The position numbers and the translations under genes are program-made. Shown piece after piece: positions 1 through 10,841 of a DNA stretch of 64,000 bases. How positions within the stretch are numbered: the stretch's first letter is position 1; each line of letters begins with the position of its first letter. Below the pieces are notes generated by a model that was not told where the DNA came from, made no database searches, and saw nothing but the letters and a program-made list of their open reading frames with translations. Source of the DNA: Rubrivivax rivuli (lineage in GTDB: Bacteria > Pseudomonadota > Gammaproteobacteria > Burkholderiales > Burkholderiaceae_C); NCBI RefSeq assembly GCF_004016505.1, contig NZ_SACR01000002.1, positions 620,001-684,000 of the forward strand, written 5' to 3'.

Positions 1-1
1 C

Positions 2-589
2 GAGATCAACCGCTACCGCTTCGACCAGGCCTGCCGCGTGAAGGCCATCAAGGGCGCGCAGGCGCTGGGGATGCAGGCCCTGCTGTCGATCAATTTCCTG
101 CCCAACGCGGTCTACAAGCCTGAGGTGTGCATCCGCACCACGCTGGAAGCGGCCCGCGCCGCAGGATTCCCGCTCGACCACATCCTCTTCGAGGTGACCG
201 AAGGCGAGCGTGTGCAGGACGGCCCCTGGTTCGCGCAGATCCTGCGCGAGTACAAGCGCTGCGGCTTCAAGACGGCCATCGACGACTTCGGCGCCGGCTA
301 CGCGGGGCTGAAGCTGCTGGCCGACTTCCAGCCCGACTTCATCAAGATCGACATGGATCTGGTGCGCGACATCGACACCCGCCGGCCGCGTCAGACCATC
401 GTGCGCGGGCTGATGCAGGTGTGCCGCGACCTCGACATCCAGGTCATCGCCGAGGGCATCGAGACCCCGGCCGAACGCGACTTCCTGGCCGAAGAAGGCG
501 TGCGCCTGATGCAGGGCTACCTGTTTGCGCGCCCGGCTTTCCGCGCGCTGGCCGAGGTGAACACCGCCGCCTGGCCCGCCCGGGGCTGA
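2..589 (+). CDS. EAL-domain cyclic-di-GMP phosphodiesterase, C-terminal part (5' end outside window)
   Basis: The reading frame is open from the first bases of the window, so the N-terminus lies to the left. The visible 195 residues are the C-terminal two thirds of an EAL domain, which hydrolyses c-di-GMP to pGpG in the cytoplasm. Visible motifs are FEVTE (metal-binding Glu), DDFGAGYAGL (the paired Asp and loop-6 region), DFIKIDMDLV (Lys), VIAEGIET (second Glu) and the closing GYLFARP. All expected catalytic residues of the visible part are present, so the domain looks active. What lies upstream (sensor, BLUF or GGDEF) cannot be seen. The stop codon lies inside a small hairpin shared with the convergent NADH dehydrogenase gene. 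Confidence 0.9.
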   Translation, partial: EINRYRFDQACRVKAIKGAQALGMQALLSINFLPNAVYKPEVCIRTTLEAARAAGFPLDHILFEVTEGERVQDGPWFAQILREYKRCGFKTAIDDFGAGYAGLKLLADFQPDFIKIDMDLVRDIDTRRPRQTIVRGLMQVCRDLDIQVIAEGIETPAERDFLAEEGVRLMQGYLFARPAFRALAEVNTAAWPARG

Positions 590-600
590 AGCGGCTTCAG
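586..600. terminator. Small hairpin between convergent EAL and ndh genes
   Basis: CTGAAGC and GCTTCAG form a 7-bp inverted repeat around one base (in practice 6 bp with a 3-base loop). It contains the stop codons of both convergent genes. There is no T-tract, so termination activity is only inferred. Confidence 0.35.
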
Positions 601-1949
601 TGCAGCTTCACGTGCGGCTCGGTGCGCCGCACGATGGACCGGGCCAGCGTGTCCAGCACCACCTTCACCCAGCCGTGCAGGGCCAGCTCGTGCATCTTGT
701 ACAGGCTTTGGTACATCAACTTGGCGAAGTAGCCCTCCACCATCAGGCTGCCGCCCTTCATGCCGCTGACCAGGCCGCCCATCATGCTGCCCACGGTGCT
801 GAACTCGCCCAGGCTCACGAGCGAGCCGAAATCGCGGTAGTACCAGGGCTGCAGCGGCTGGCCCTTCACGCGGCGCCGCAGCTGCTTGAGCAGGTGCTTG
901 GCCTGCTGGTGCGCCGCCTGCGCGCGCGGCGGCACGATCTTCACGCCGGTGCCGTGGTCGCGCGCGCCGCGGCCCTCCTGCACGTCCTTCCACTCGCAGG
1001 CGGCGCAGTCGCCGATGGCGAAGATGGCCTCGTCGCGCGTGCTCTGCAGCGTGTCGCGCACGACGATCTGGTTGACGCGGTTGGTCTCCAGGCCGCCGAT
1101 GTCCTTGAGGAAGTCGGGCGCCTTCACGCCTGCAGCCCAGACAATCAGCTCGGCCGGCAGCACGCGCCCGTCGGCCAGGTGCACGGCGCCGGCCGACACC
1201 GCCGCCACCTTGCCGCTGGTGTGCACGGCCACGCCCAGGTTCTTCAGCAGCTTTTCGGTGGCCGTGCTCAGGCGTTCGGGCAGCGCCGGCAGCACACGCG
1301 GCGCGGCCTCCACCACGGCGAGCTGGATGTCCTTGTCGGCATCCACCCGGTCCAGCCCGTAGGCCACCACCTCGCGCGTGGTGCGGTGCAGTTCGGCGGC
1401 CAGCTCCACGCCCGTGGCGCCCGCGCCGATGATGGCCACGTGCAGCTGCTCGGGCCGCAGCGGCTCGCTCTGCGAGTGCGCGCGGATGCAGGCGTTGACC
1501 ATGCGCTGGTGGAATCGCAGCGCATCGGCCGCCGACTCCAGCCGCATCGCGTGCTCGCGCACGCCGGGTGTGCCGAAGTCGTTGCTCTGGCTGCCCACCG
1601 CGATCACCAGCGTGTCGTAGGGCACGTCGCGCGCCGGGGCCACTTCCACGCCTTCGTCGTCGAGATAAGGCGCCACCTTCACCAGGCGCTGCTCACGGTC
1701 GAGCCCCGTCATCTGGCCCACGCGGTAAGTGAAGTGATGCCAGTGGCTCTGCGCGAGGTAGCCCACCTCGTGGTCGGCCATGTCCATGCTGCCGGCCGCG
1801 ATCTCGTGCAGCTTGGGCTTCCAGACGTGGGTGCGGTTCTTCTCGATCAGCGTGATGTGCGCCTGCCCGCGCCGACCCATCGTGTCGCCCAGGCGCGTGG
1901 CCAGTTCCAGCCCACCGGCGCCGCCGCCGACGATGACGATGCGGTGCAT
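597..1949 (-). CDS. ndh: Type II NADH dehydrogenase (NAD(P)/FAD-dependent oxidoreductase)
   Basis: A non-proton-pumping NADH:quinone oxidoreductase of the inner-membrane face, passing electrons from NADH through FAD to ubiquinone. The protein (450 residues from the chosen start) opens directly with the FAD dinucleotide-binding motif VIVGGGAGGLELA, has a second Rossmann motif IIGAGATGVELAAELH near residue 175 for NADH, and the FAD-contacting AIGDCA near residue 315. Length matches the family. I chose the ATG at 1949 because the FAD fold begins there and a strong hairpin ends at 1996; an in-frame ATG at 1976 would add nine residues. It is separated from the aromatic operon upstream on the same strand by that hairpin. 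Confidence 0.9.
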   Translation of the reverse strand: MHRIVIVGGGAGGLELATRLGDTMGRRGQAHITLIEKNRTHVWKPKLHEIAAGSMDMADHEVGYLAQSHWHHFTYRVGQMTGLDREQRLVKVAPYLDDEGVEVAPARDVPYDTLVIAVGSQSNDFGTPGVREHAMRLESAADALRFHQRMVNACIRAHSQSEPLRPEQLHVAIIGAGATGVELAAELHRTTREVVAYGLDRVDADKDIQLAVVEAAPRVLPALPERLSTATEKLLKNLGVAVHTSGKVAAVSAGAVHLADGRVLPAELIVWAAGVKAPDFLKDIGGLETNRVNQIVVRDTLQSTRDEAIFAIGDCAACEWKDVQEGRGARDHGTGVKIVPPRAQAAHQQAKHLLKQLRRRVKGQPLQPWYYRDFGSLVSLGEFSTVGSMMGGLVSGMKGGSLMVEGYFAKLMYQSLYKMHELALHGWVKVVLDTLARSIVRRTEPHVKLH

Positions 1950-1995
1950 GGCAGGGGCGTTGCGGGCTTGCGGCATGGGCGGTCGGGCATGAAGC

Positions 1996-2024
1996 CGAAG
2001 GGCACACAGAAACTGTGCCCTTCG
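1996..2024 (-). terminator. Strong hairpin terminating the protocatechuate operon
   Basis: CGAAGGGCACA (1996-2006) and TGTGCCCTTCG (2014-2024) form a perfect 11-bp stem with a 7-base loop. It lies about 40 bp after the stop of the last operon gene (aldo/keto reductase, minus strand) and before the ndh start. No clear U-tract follows, but the stem is one of the strongest in the window. Confidence 0.6.
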
Positions 2025-2065
2025 ACTCTAAGGCCCGCCGGCCAGGATTTCGAGAGCCGGCGCGC

Positions 2066-3076
2066 TCAGGCCGCAAATCGTTCGGTGTCGACTTCCGCTT
2101 CGTTCTGCGCGTTGTAACGCGCGCCGCTGATGCGGCCCGGCGCGAACAGCGCGTCCAGCGCCGCCATCACGGCCGGCGGCACGGTGAGGGCCAACGCGCC
2201 CAGGTTCTCCTGCAGGTGCGCGGCCTGCGTGGTGCCGGGGATGGGGATGACGTGCTCGCCCCGCGCCAGCAGCCAGGCCAGGGCCAGCTGCGCCGGCGTG
2301 CAGCCGGCCTGTGCGGCCAGCCCGGCCAGGGCGGGCAGCAGCGCCGCGTTGGCGGCGGCGTGCGCCGGCTCGAAGCGCGGCATGGCGCGGCGGATGTCCT
2401 TGGGCGCGAAGGCCGCCGCATCCAGCGGCGCGCCGCACAAGAAACCGCGCCCCACCGGGCTGAAGGCGACGAAAGCGGTGCCGCTGTCGGCGCAGGCCTG
2501 CAGCACGGCGATCTCGGGATTGCGCGTCCACAGCGAGTACTCGGTCTGCAGCGCGGCAATCGGGTGCACGGCCTGCGCGCGCTTCAGCGTGGCGGCGCCC
2601 ACCTCGCTCAGGCCCAGGGCGCGCACCTTGCCCTGCTCGACCAGCCGCGCCATCGCACCCACGCTGTCTTCGATGGGCACGCTCTTGTCCCAGCGGTGCA
2701 GGTAGTAGACATCGATGACCTCGGTGCCCAGGCGGCGCAGGCTGTCTTCGCAGTCGCGCTGGATCGAAGCCGGCCGGCCGTCGATCACGCGCTGCAGCGC
2801 GCCGCCGGCGCCGACCGGTTGACCCGTCATGCCACCCTTGCTGCACAGCACGATGCGGCTGCGGTGAGCCTGGAGCACACGGCCCACCAGCGATTCATTC
2901 GCGCCGAAGCCATAGAGCGCCGCGGTGTCGAAGAGCGTGATGCCCGCGTCCAGCGCCTGCAGCAGCAGGGCCTCGGCGGCCGCGGGCTCGGGCGGCGTGC
3001 CGTAGGCGTGGCTCAGGTTCATGCAGCCCAGGCCAAGGGCGGCCACTTCAAACGGGCCGATGCGTCGCGTCTTCAT
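2066..3076 (-). CDS. Aldo/keto reductase
   Basis: NADPH-dependent aldo/keto reductase of the YajO/Tas-like type, 336 residues. Visible features are the N-terminal barrel strand GLGCMNLSHAYG, the catalytic tetrad residues in DTAALYGFG (Asp, Tyr), LCSKGG (Lys) and YYLHRWD (His), and the C-terminal cofactor motif IPIPGTTQAAHLQENLGA. It is the last gene of the protocatechuate operon, starting 10 bp after ligC. Its substrate is not evident; it may reduce an aldehyde or ketone side product of aromatic breakdown, but this is only inferred from position. Confidence 0.85.
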   Translation of the reverse strand: MKTRRIGPFEVAALGLGCMNLSHAYGTPPEPAAAEALLLQALDAGITLFDTAALYGFGANESLVGRVLQAHRSRIVLCSKGGMTGQPVGAGGALQRVIDGRPASIQRDCEDSLRRLGTEVIDVYYLHRWDKSVPIEDSVGAMARLVEQGKVRALGLSEVGAATLKRAQAVHPIAALQTEYSLWTRNPEIAVLQACADSGTAFVAFSPVGRGFLCGAPLDAAAFAPKDIRRAMPRFEPAHAAANAALLPALAGLAAQAGCTPAQLALAWLLARGEHVIPIPGTTQAAHLQENLGALALTVPPAVMAALDALFAPGRISGARYNAQNEAEVDTERFAA

Positions 3077-3086
3077 GCGCCGAGGT

Positions 3087-5251
<2,165 letters not shown>

Positions 5252-5255
<4 letters not shown>

Positions 5256-6178
5256 GCGGTTTCCTCCGGCCAATAGAGGCGCATCGGGTTGGTGACGAGC
5301 AGCTGCTGCTGCAGTTCTGCCGTCACGGCGATGTGCGGGATGAAGTCGACCAGCAAGCCGTCGTCGGGCATGTGGTCCTTCAGGTTGGGATGCGGCCAGT
5401 CGGTGCCCCAGAGCACGCGGTCGTGGAAGCTCTCGACGATGCGGCGGGCGAAGGGCACCACGTCACGGTAGGCGGCCTGCTCGCCGTTCAAGGCGCGCGG
5501 GCCGGCCACGCTCAGGCGCTCAGGGCAGCTGACCTTGCTCCACACGTTTTCATGCTCACGCATGAACCGCTGGAACAGCGCGAACTGCGGGCCGTCCACC
5601 GGCAGGCTCACGTCAGGGCGGCCCATGTGGTCCACCACCACGGTGGTGGGCAGCGCGGTGAAGAAGTCCCACAGCTCGGGCAGGTCCACCGCCTCGAAAT
5701 AGATGACGACGTGCCAGCCCAAAGACTTGATGCGCCCGGCGATCTCCATCAGTTCGTCTTTCGGCGTGAAGTCGACCAGGCGCTTGACGAAGTTGAAGCG
5801 CACGCCGCGCACGCCGTCGTTGTGCAGGGCTTCGAGTTCCCGGTCCGTCACGCTGCGCTTGACCGTGGCCACGCCGCGCGCCTTGCCGCCACTGCTGGCG
5901 CAGGCGTCGGCCATGGCACGGTTGTCGGCGCCGTGGCAGGTGGCCTGCACGATGACGTTACGTGCAAAACCCAGGTGGTCGCGCAGCGCGAACAGCTGCG
6001 CCTTGCTGGCATCGCAGGGCGTGTACTTGCGTTCGGGCGCGTAGGGGAACTCGGCACCGGGGCCGAAGACGTGGCAGTGCGCGTCCACCGCGCCCGGCGG
6101 CAGCTGGAAGCGGGGTTTCGATGGGCCGGCGTACCAATCCAGCCAGCCGGGGGTCTTCTCGAAGACGTTCTGCACCAT
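5252..6178 (-). CDS. ligI: 2-pyrone-4,6-dicarboxylate hydrolase
   Basis: Amidohydrolase-superfamily lactonase that opens 2-pyrone-4,6-dicarboxylate to 4-oxalomesaconate/4-carboxy-2-hydroxymuconate. The 308-residue protein has the N-terminal DAHCHVFGPG, the central GVRGVRFNFVKRLVD, VVDHMGRPD and the GTDWPHPN motif carrying the catalytic Asp. This is the metal-independent branch of the superfamily (cog3618 type). Length agrees with LigI/PmdD. It is placed between pobA (4 bp upstream) and ligA (4-bp overlap). Confidence 0.93.
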
Positions 6179-6182
6179 GGTT

Positions 6183-7373
6183 TCAGCTCACCATCTCGAA
6201 GGGAAGGCCAGCGTACTGCTCGGCCAGCGCGGCTTGTGCAAACCGCGAGTTCTTCAGGTAATCGAGCTCGTGCTCCTGCGCCTTCTGGTCGAAATCGCTG
6301 AAGTGCGGGAAGCGGTGCAGCAGCGTCGTGAGGTACCAGCTGGTGCGCACGCTGCTCCACACGCGGCGCAGCGCCATCGCGCTGTAGTTGTTGAGCAGTT
6401 CGTCCTTGCCCTGGCCGTACCAGCTGGCAAGCGCCCGCGAGAGGTAGAACACATCGCTCACCGCCAGGTTCAGGCCCTTGGCGCCGGTGGGCGGCACGAT
6501 GTGCGCCGCATCACCACACAGGTAGAGGGCGCCATAACGCATGGGCTCGCTGACGAAGCTGCGCAGCGGCGCGATGCTCTTCTCGATGGTGGGCCCGGTT
6601 TCGATCATCTCGGCCATCTCGGCCGGGAAACGCGCCGTCAGTTCGCTCCAGAAACGGTCGTCGGACCAGGCCTCCACCTTGTCGTCCACCGGCACCTGGA
6701 TGTAGTAGCGCGAGAGCTGGCTGTTCCGATAACTCGCCAGCGCAAAACCTTGCGGGTGGTTGACGTAGGTGATGTCGGGCAGCGGCTTCACGCGCGCCAT
6801 CACGCCCAGCCAGCCGAAGGGGTAGACCTTCTCGTACTCCTTGCGCACGCTCTCGGGGATGCTGCGTCGGCTCACGCCATGGAAGCCATCGCAGCCGGCG
6901 ATGAACTCGCAGTCCACGCGCCCGGCCTGGCCATGGCGCGTGTAGGTGACGTAGGGCTTGGCGCCCGGGCGGCCGTCGAACTCGTGCAGCACCACGTCCT
7001 GCACTTCGGTCAGCACGGTCTGGCCGCGGCGGTCGGCGGCGGCGTAGAGGTCTTCCTGGATGGCCGTCTGGCCGTAGACCATGAAGCGCCGGCCCAGGGT
7101 GCTGGCGGTGTCCACCAGGAAGCTGTCGCGCCCGGCCCACGCGATGCGCATGCCGTCGTGCGGGTGGCCTTCGCGGTCCATGCGTTCGCTCAGGCCGTTG
7201 GCGCGCAGCACGTCCACCGTGGTGCTTTCCAGCACACCGGCGCGGATGCGCGAGAGCACGTACTCGCGCGTCTGGCGTTCCAGCACCAGGCTCTCGATGC
7301 CGTGGCGGTGCAGGATCTCCGAAAGCAACAGGCCCGCGGGGCCGCTGCCGATGATGACAACCTGGGTCTTCAT
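6183..7373 (-). CDS. pobA: 4-hydroxybenzoate 3-monooxygenase
   Basis: Single-component FAD monooxygenase that hydroxylates 4-hydroxybenzoate to protocatechuate with NADPH and O2. The 396-residue protein shows the FAD-binding IIGSGPAGLLLSEIL, the PobA-diagnostic LSRIRAGVLE, the DG motif in CDGFHG, and CGDAAHIVPPTGAKGLNLA near residue 290, with length typical of PobA. Its stop is 4 bp from ligI, and its start overlaps the DUF1932 gene by 4 bp, so the upper reaction and the 4,5-cleavage pathway are one transcription unit. Confidence 0.95.
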   Translation of the reverse strand: MKTQVVIIGSGPAGLLLSEILHRHGIESLVLERQTREYVLSRIRAGVLESTTVDVLRANGLSERMDREGHPHDGMRIAWAGRDSFLVDTASTLGRRFMVYGQTAIQEDLYAAADRRGQTVLTEVQDVVLHEFDGRPGAKPYVTYTRHGQAGRVDCEFIAGCDGFHGVSRRSIPESVRKEYEKVYPFGWLGVMARVKPLPDITYVNHPQGFALASYRNSQLSRYYIQVPVDDKVEAWSDDRFWSELTARFPAEMAEMIETGPTIEKSIAPLRSFVSEPMRYGALYLCGDAAHIVPPTGAKGLNLAVSDVFYLSRALASWYGQGKDELLNNYSAMALRRVWSSVRTSWYLTTLLHRFPHFSDFDQKAQEHELDYLKNSRFAQAALAEQYAGLPFEMVS

Positions 7374-8275
7374 GTCTTGTCCTTGTTGACGGCCGCCAGC
7401 AGGCGGTCGGCTTCCACACGCCAGTCGGCGCCGCGCGCAAAACCCGGTTCACCGCGGGTGCCGAACACGCCGGCGTCGGCGAGATCGGCGATGTGCGCCT
7501 GGCGCTCGGCCGTGCCCGCCGCGCTGTGCGGCACGAGGCCGGCTTCACGCACGGTGACGGCCACCTCGCGCACCTCTTCGCTGCGGCGGCGGCCGTGTTC
7601 GATGACGCGCTGGAAGAAGTAGCTGGCCTGCTTCTCCCAGTCGATGCCGGGGAAGGTTTCCTGCAGCGAAGCGATCACCGCGTCTTCCACGCCGTGGTGG
7701 CGCGCGGCGGTGAAGCTCTCGATGACCATGGCCTCCAGGCCCTTGATCATCACGCTGCGGCACATCTTGGTGGCACTGGCCACGCCGAGCTGTTCGCTGT
7801 GCACCTGGGCGGCAAAACCCAAGGTGTCCAGCAGCGGCTTCAGCGCCGCCGCGTCGGGCCCGCCCAGCAGCAGCGGCACCTTCAGGCGGTAGGGCGGCAC
7901 GCTGGTCATCACCGCGCCTTCCACATACCGGCCGCCGGCCGCGTTGACCCACTGCGAGGCCTGGATCTTGGCGCCGGGGCTGGCGCTGTTGAAGTCGAGA
8001 AAAAAGCCACCGGGGGCCAGGCCCGCAGCGCAGGCTTCGGCCACGGCCACGGCCTGGCTGGCGGTGACTGCGCTGACGACCAACTCGGCACCGCGCACGG
8101 CTTCCGCGTGCGTGGCCGCCAGCACCACGCCGTGTGCCGCGGCATGGGCGCGCAGCGGCGCAGCGCCCGCGCCGGCGAGCTTCAGGTCGTGGGCCTGCAG
8201 CCGGTGGCCGGCGGCACCCAGGTCTTCCGCCAGGATGCGGCCGACTTCGCCATAACCGATGAGGCCGATGCGCAC
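7370..8275 (-). CDS. NAD(P)-dependent dehydrogenase with DUF1932 domain, in lig operon
   Basis: 301-residue protein of the 6-phosphogluconate/3-hydroxyisobutyrate dehydrogenase superfamily. It opens with the Rossmann motif GLIGYGEVGRILAEDL and has the substrate-loop-like FLDFNSASPGAK and a C-terminal helical domain of the DUF1932 type containing KMCRSVMIKGLEAM with the family lysine. Such genes recur in protocatechuate 4,5-cleavage clusters, but I know of no proven reaction. It sits between ligK and pobA with a 4-bp overlap to pobA. No recognisable LigU-type tautomerase is present in this operon, so an accessory role with the oxalomesaconate intermediates is conceivable but unproven. Confidence 0.85.
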   Translation of the reverse strand: MRIGLIGYGEVGRILAEDLGAAGHRLQAHDLKLAGAGAAPLRAHAAAHGVVLAATHAEAVRGAELVVSAVTASQAVAVAEACAAGLAPGGFFLDFNSASPGAKIQASQWVNAAGGRYVEGAVMTSVPPYRLKVPLLLGGPDAAALKPLLDTLGFAAQVHSEQLGVASATKMCRSVMIKGLEAMVIESFTAARHHGVEDAVIASLQETFPGIDWEKQASYFFQRVIEHGRRRSEEVREVAVTVREAGLVPHSAAGTAERQAHIADLADAGVFGTRGEPGFARGADWRVEADRLLAAVNKDKT

Positions 8276-8285
8276 AGTCGCGCCT

Positions 8286-8969
8286 TCAGTCGATGTAGCG
8301 CAGGCCGGCCTGGGCCAGCGGCTCGCGCATCTTGTACATGTCCAGGCCCAGCACGCCCGCGGCCAGCTTCGCGCGCTTCTCGCCTTCGTTGGCCTCGCGC
8401 TTCGTGGCGGCGGCCAGCGTGGCTTCGGCCATGGCGCGCGGCACGCACACCACGCCGTCGTCGTCGGCCACCACCACGTCGCCCGGGTGCACCAGCGCGC
8501 CGGCGCACACCACGGGGATGTTCACGCTGCCCAGGGTGGCCTTGATCGTGCCCTTGGCGCTGATGGCCTTGCTCCACACCGGGAAGCGCATCTCGGTGAG
8601 CGTCTTCACGTCGCGCACGCCGGCGTCGATGACCAGCGCACGCGCGCCGCGGGCCTGGAAGGACGTGGCCAGCAGGTCGCCGAAATAGCCATCGGTGCAA
8701 GGCGCGGTGATGGCTGCGATGACGATGTCGCCGGGCTGTATCTGCTCGGCCACCACATGCATCATCCAGTTGTCACCCGGGTGCAGCAGCACGGTGACGG
8801 CGGTGCCGCTGACCTGCGCGCCGCTGTAGATGGGCCGCATGCCGGTGTGCAGCAGGCCCACGCGGCCCATGGCCTCGTGCACCGTGGCGCTGCCGAAGTG
8901 CGCCAGCTGGTCGGCGATGTGCGCCGGGGTGCGCGTGATGTTGCGGTAGACGACGCCGAGTTCGTACAT
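8286..8969 (-). CDS. ligK: 4-carboxy-4-hydroxy-2-oxoadipate aldolase / oxaloacetate decarboxylase
   Basis: Class II pyruvate aldolase of the HMG/CHA (RraA-like) fold that cleaves 4-carboxy-4-hydroxy-2-oxoadipate to pyruvate and oxaloacetate, the last step of the pathway; family members also decarboxylate oxaloacetate. The 227-residue protein has [11 protein letters not shown], the GDNWMMHVV region, [17 protein letters not shown] and [10 protein letters not shown], which holds the Arg-Asp pair for pyruvate and divalent metal binding. The ATG at 8969 is 2 bp after the ligJ stop. Length matches LigK/PmdF (about 228). Confidence 0.93.
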   Translation of the reverse strand: MYELGVVYRNITRTPAHIADQLAHFGSATVHEAMGRVGLLHTGMRPIYSGAQVSGTAVTVLLHPGDNWMMHVVAEQIQPGDIVIAAITAPCTDGYFGDLLATSFQARGARALVIDAGVRDVKTLTEMRFPVWSKAISAKGTIKATLGSVNIPVVCAGALVHPGDVVVADDDGVVCVPRAMAEATLAAATKREANEGEKRAKLAAGVLGLDMYKMREPLAQAGLRYID

Positions 8970-8971
8970 GG

Positions 8972-10000
8972 TCAGAGTCCTTGGGCTTTCAGGGCGGCGT
9001 CCAGCCGCGGGTAGACACGGCGCGCGTTGCCTTCGTAGATGGCGTGTTTCTCGGCCGCGCTGAGCTGCGTGCTGGCCTCGATGTAGCGCTTGGTGTCGTC
9101 GTAGTTGAAGCCGGTCTCGGGGTCGATGCCGCGCACCGCGCCGATCATTTCGCTGGCGAAGAGGATGTTCGCCACCGGGATCACCTTGGTCAGCAGGTCG
9201 ATGCCCGGCTGGTGGTAAACGCAGGTGTCGAAGAACACGTTGTTCAGCAGGTGTTCGCTCAGCAGCGGCTTCTTCAGCTCTTGGGCCAGGCCGCGGTAAC
9301 GCCCCCAGTGGTAGGGCGCGGCGCCGCCGCCGTGCGGGATGATGAACTTCAGCGTCGGGAAATCCTTGAACAGGTCGCCCTGCAGCAGCTGCATGAAGGC
9401 CGTGGTGTCGGCGTTGATGTAGTGCGCGCCGGTGGTGTGGAAACACGCGTTGCAGCTGGTGCTGACGTGCACCATGGCCGGAATGCCGTACTCCACCATC
9501 TTCTCGTAGATGGGGTACCAGTGGCGGTCGGTCAAAGGCGGGCTGGTCCAGTGGCCGCCGCTCGGGTCGGGGTTGAGGTTCAGCGCCACGTTGCCGAACT
9601 GCTCGACGCACTTCACCAGCTCGGGGATGCAGGTGGCCGGGTCCACGCCCGGGCTCTGCGGCAGCATGGCCGCGGGGATGAAGTGCTGCGGGAAGAGCTG
9701 GCTGACGCGGTAGCAAAGCTCGTTGCAGATGGCGGCCCAGGTGCTGCTGACCTGGAAATCGCCGATGTGGTGGGCCATGAAGCTGGCACGCGGGCTGAAG
9801 ATGGTGAGGTCGCTGCCGCGCTCGCGCATCTTGGCCAGCTGGTTGAGCTCGATGGTCTCGCGCAGCTCGTCGTCGCTGATCTTGAGATCGGCCACACGCG
9901 GCATGGACGCGGGGTCCTTGATGCCGGCGATCTGCGCGTTGCGCCAGTTTTCCAGCGCCTTGGGCGCGGTGGTGTAGTGGCCGTGGATGTCGATGATCAT
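8972..10000 (-). CDS. ligJ: 4-oxalomesaconate hydratase
   Basis: Amidohydrolase-2 fold metal-dependent hydratase that adds water to 4-oxalomesaconate to give 4-carboxy-4-hydroxy-2-oxoadipate. The 342-residue protein begins [13 protein letters not shown] with the HxH metal pair, and shows [30 protein letters not shown] and [13 protein letters not shown], as in LigJ/PmdE; length matches. It is the second gene of the operon, 22 bp after the ModA-like gene and 2 bp before ligK. Confidence 0.93.
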   Translation of the reverse strand: MIIDIHGHYTTAPKALENWRNAQIAGIKDPASMPRVADLKISDDELRETIELNQLAKMRERGSDLTIFSPRASFMAHHIGDFQVSSTWAAICNELCYRVSQLFPQHFIPAAMLPQSPGVDPATCIPELVKCVEQFGNVALNLNPDPSGGHWTSPPLTDRHWYPIYEKMVEYGIPAMVHVSTSCNACFHTTGAHYINADTTAFMQLLQGDLFKDFPTLKFIIPHGGGAAPYHWGRYRGLAQELKKPLLSEHLLNNVFFDTCVYHQPGIDLLTKVIPVANILFASEMIGAVRGIDPETGFNYDDTKRYIEASTQLSAAEKHAIYEGNARRVYPRLDAALKAQGL

Positions 10001-10022
10001 GAACGGTGTCTCCGTCGGGTTG

Positions 10023-10715
10023 TCAGCCTGCGGCGCTCAAGCCGTGATGGCGCTTGAGGGCGGCCGTGGCCGGGTGCATGAAGTGCGCCAGCGCCACCAC
10101 CGCGGCCGGGGCGGCCTGCAGGCCCAGCGCGGCGCTGAAGACAGTGGTTTGCGCGGCGCCGGCCGGCAACTCGCCCACCACCTCGATGCCGGGCTGGCCG
10201 GCGAACTCGGGCAGTTGCTGGAAACCCATCGCCGCCTGCCCGCTGGCCACCAGCGTGGCCACGGGCACGCCGGGCGGGGCCAGCACCAGGCGGCCGGCCA
10301 GGCTGTCTTGCAGGCCCCAGCGTGCCACCAGCGCCAGCAGGTGCTTGCCGCTGGGCCCGGTGCTGTAGCCGATGCTGGGCGCGGCGGCCACGGCGTCGCG
10401 CAGCGCGGCTTCGTCGTGCAGGGGCGGGTGCGGCGCACCGGCCGGCACCGCCACCACCATGGCCGAGCGCACCAGGTCCAGGCGCGGGCCGCGCACCTGC
10501 CCGGCGGCGAGCAAGGTGTCGATGGCATCCGACGCCAGCACCACCAGGTCGAAGTGTTCACCGGCGGCCACACGGCGGGCGGCGTCGACGCCGCCCACGC
10601 TCTCGAACACCACGCGCGGGCCGCCCTGGGCCACGCAGCGCTCGGCCAGTTCGGCCAGCAGGTGGCGCGTGGCCATCGAAGAGATGCCGGTGAGCGGGGA
10701 GGCCGGGGTGTTCAT
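10023..10715 (-). CDS. ModA-like substrate-binding-domain protein without signal peptide, first gene of lig operon
   Basis: 230-residue protein resembling the periplasmic molybdate-binding fold (type 2 periplasmic binding protein): GISSMATRHLLAEL, FDLVVLASDAIDTLLAAGQV and the hinge region AAPSIGYSTGPSGKHLL are recognisable. Unlike a transporter component, it has no hydrophobic signal peptide and no permease or ATPase nearby. It is the promoter-proximal gene of the protocatechuate operon and faces the LysR gene. A cytoplasmic ligand-binding or effector-sensing role is therefore more likely than transport, but that is inference. The start at 10715 may be replaced by an internal ATG at about residue 14. 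Confidence 0.75.
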   Translation of the reverse strand: MNTPASPLTGISSMATRHLLAELAERCVAQGGPRVVFESVGGVDAARRVAAGEHFDLVVLASDAIDTLLAAGQVRGPRLDLVRSAMVVAVPAGAPHPPLHDEAALRDAVAAAPSIGYSTGPSGKHLLALVARWGLQDSLAGRLVLAPPGVPVATLVASGQAAMGFQQLPEFAGQPGIEVVGELPAGAAQTTVFSAALGLQAAPAAVVALAHFMHPATAALKRHHGLSAAG

Positions 10716-10841
10716 GCGCGCAGGGTGGAGGAATGGACAGGGGCCAGGGCCTCGGATGCCCCGCATTCTTCGACCGGACCGCCCATGTTGCAACCGCATG
10801 GCGACACTAGCTGCTAGGCCGTTTCGGCATACCATTGCCGC
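10716..10841. promoter_or_regulatory. Divergent promoter region between lig operon and lysR, with two inverted repeats
   Basis: The 126-bp gap must hold both promoters. Two candidate LysR sites are visible: CCATG-N9-CATGG at 10783-10801, centred on TTGCAA, and CTAG-CTG-CTAG at 10807-10817. LysR regulators usually bind T-N11-A dyads between themselves and the divergent target operon. Which repeat is the activation site cannot be told from sequence. Confidence 0.45.
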
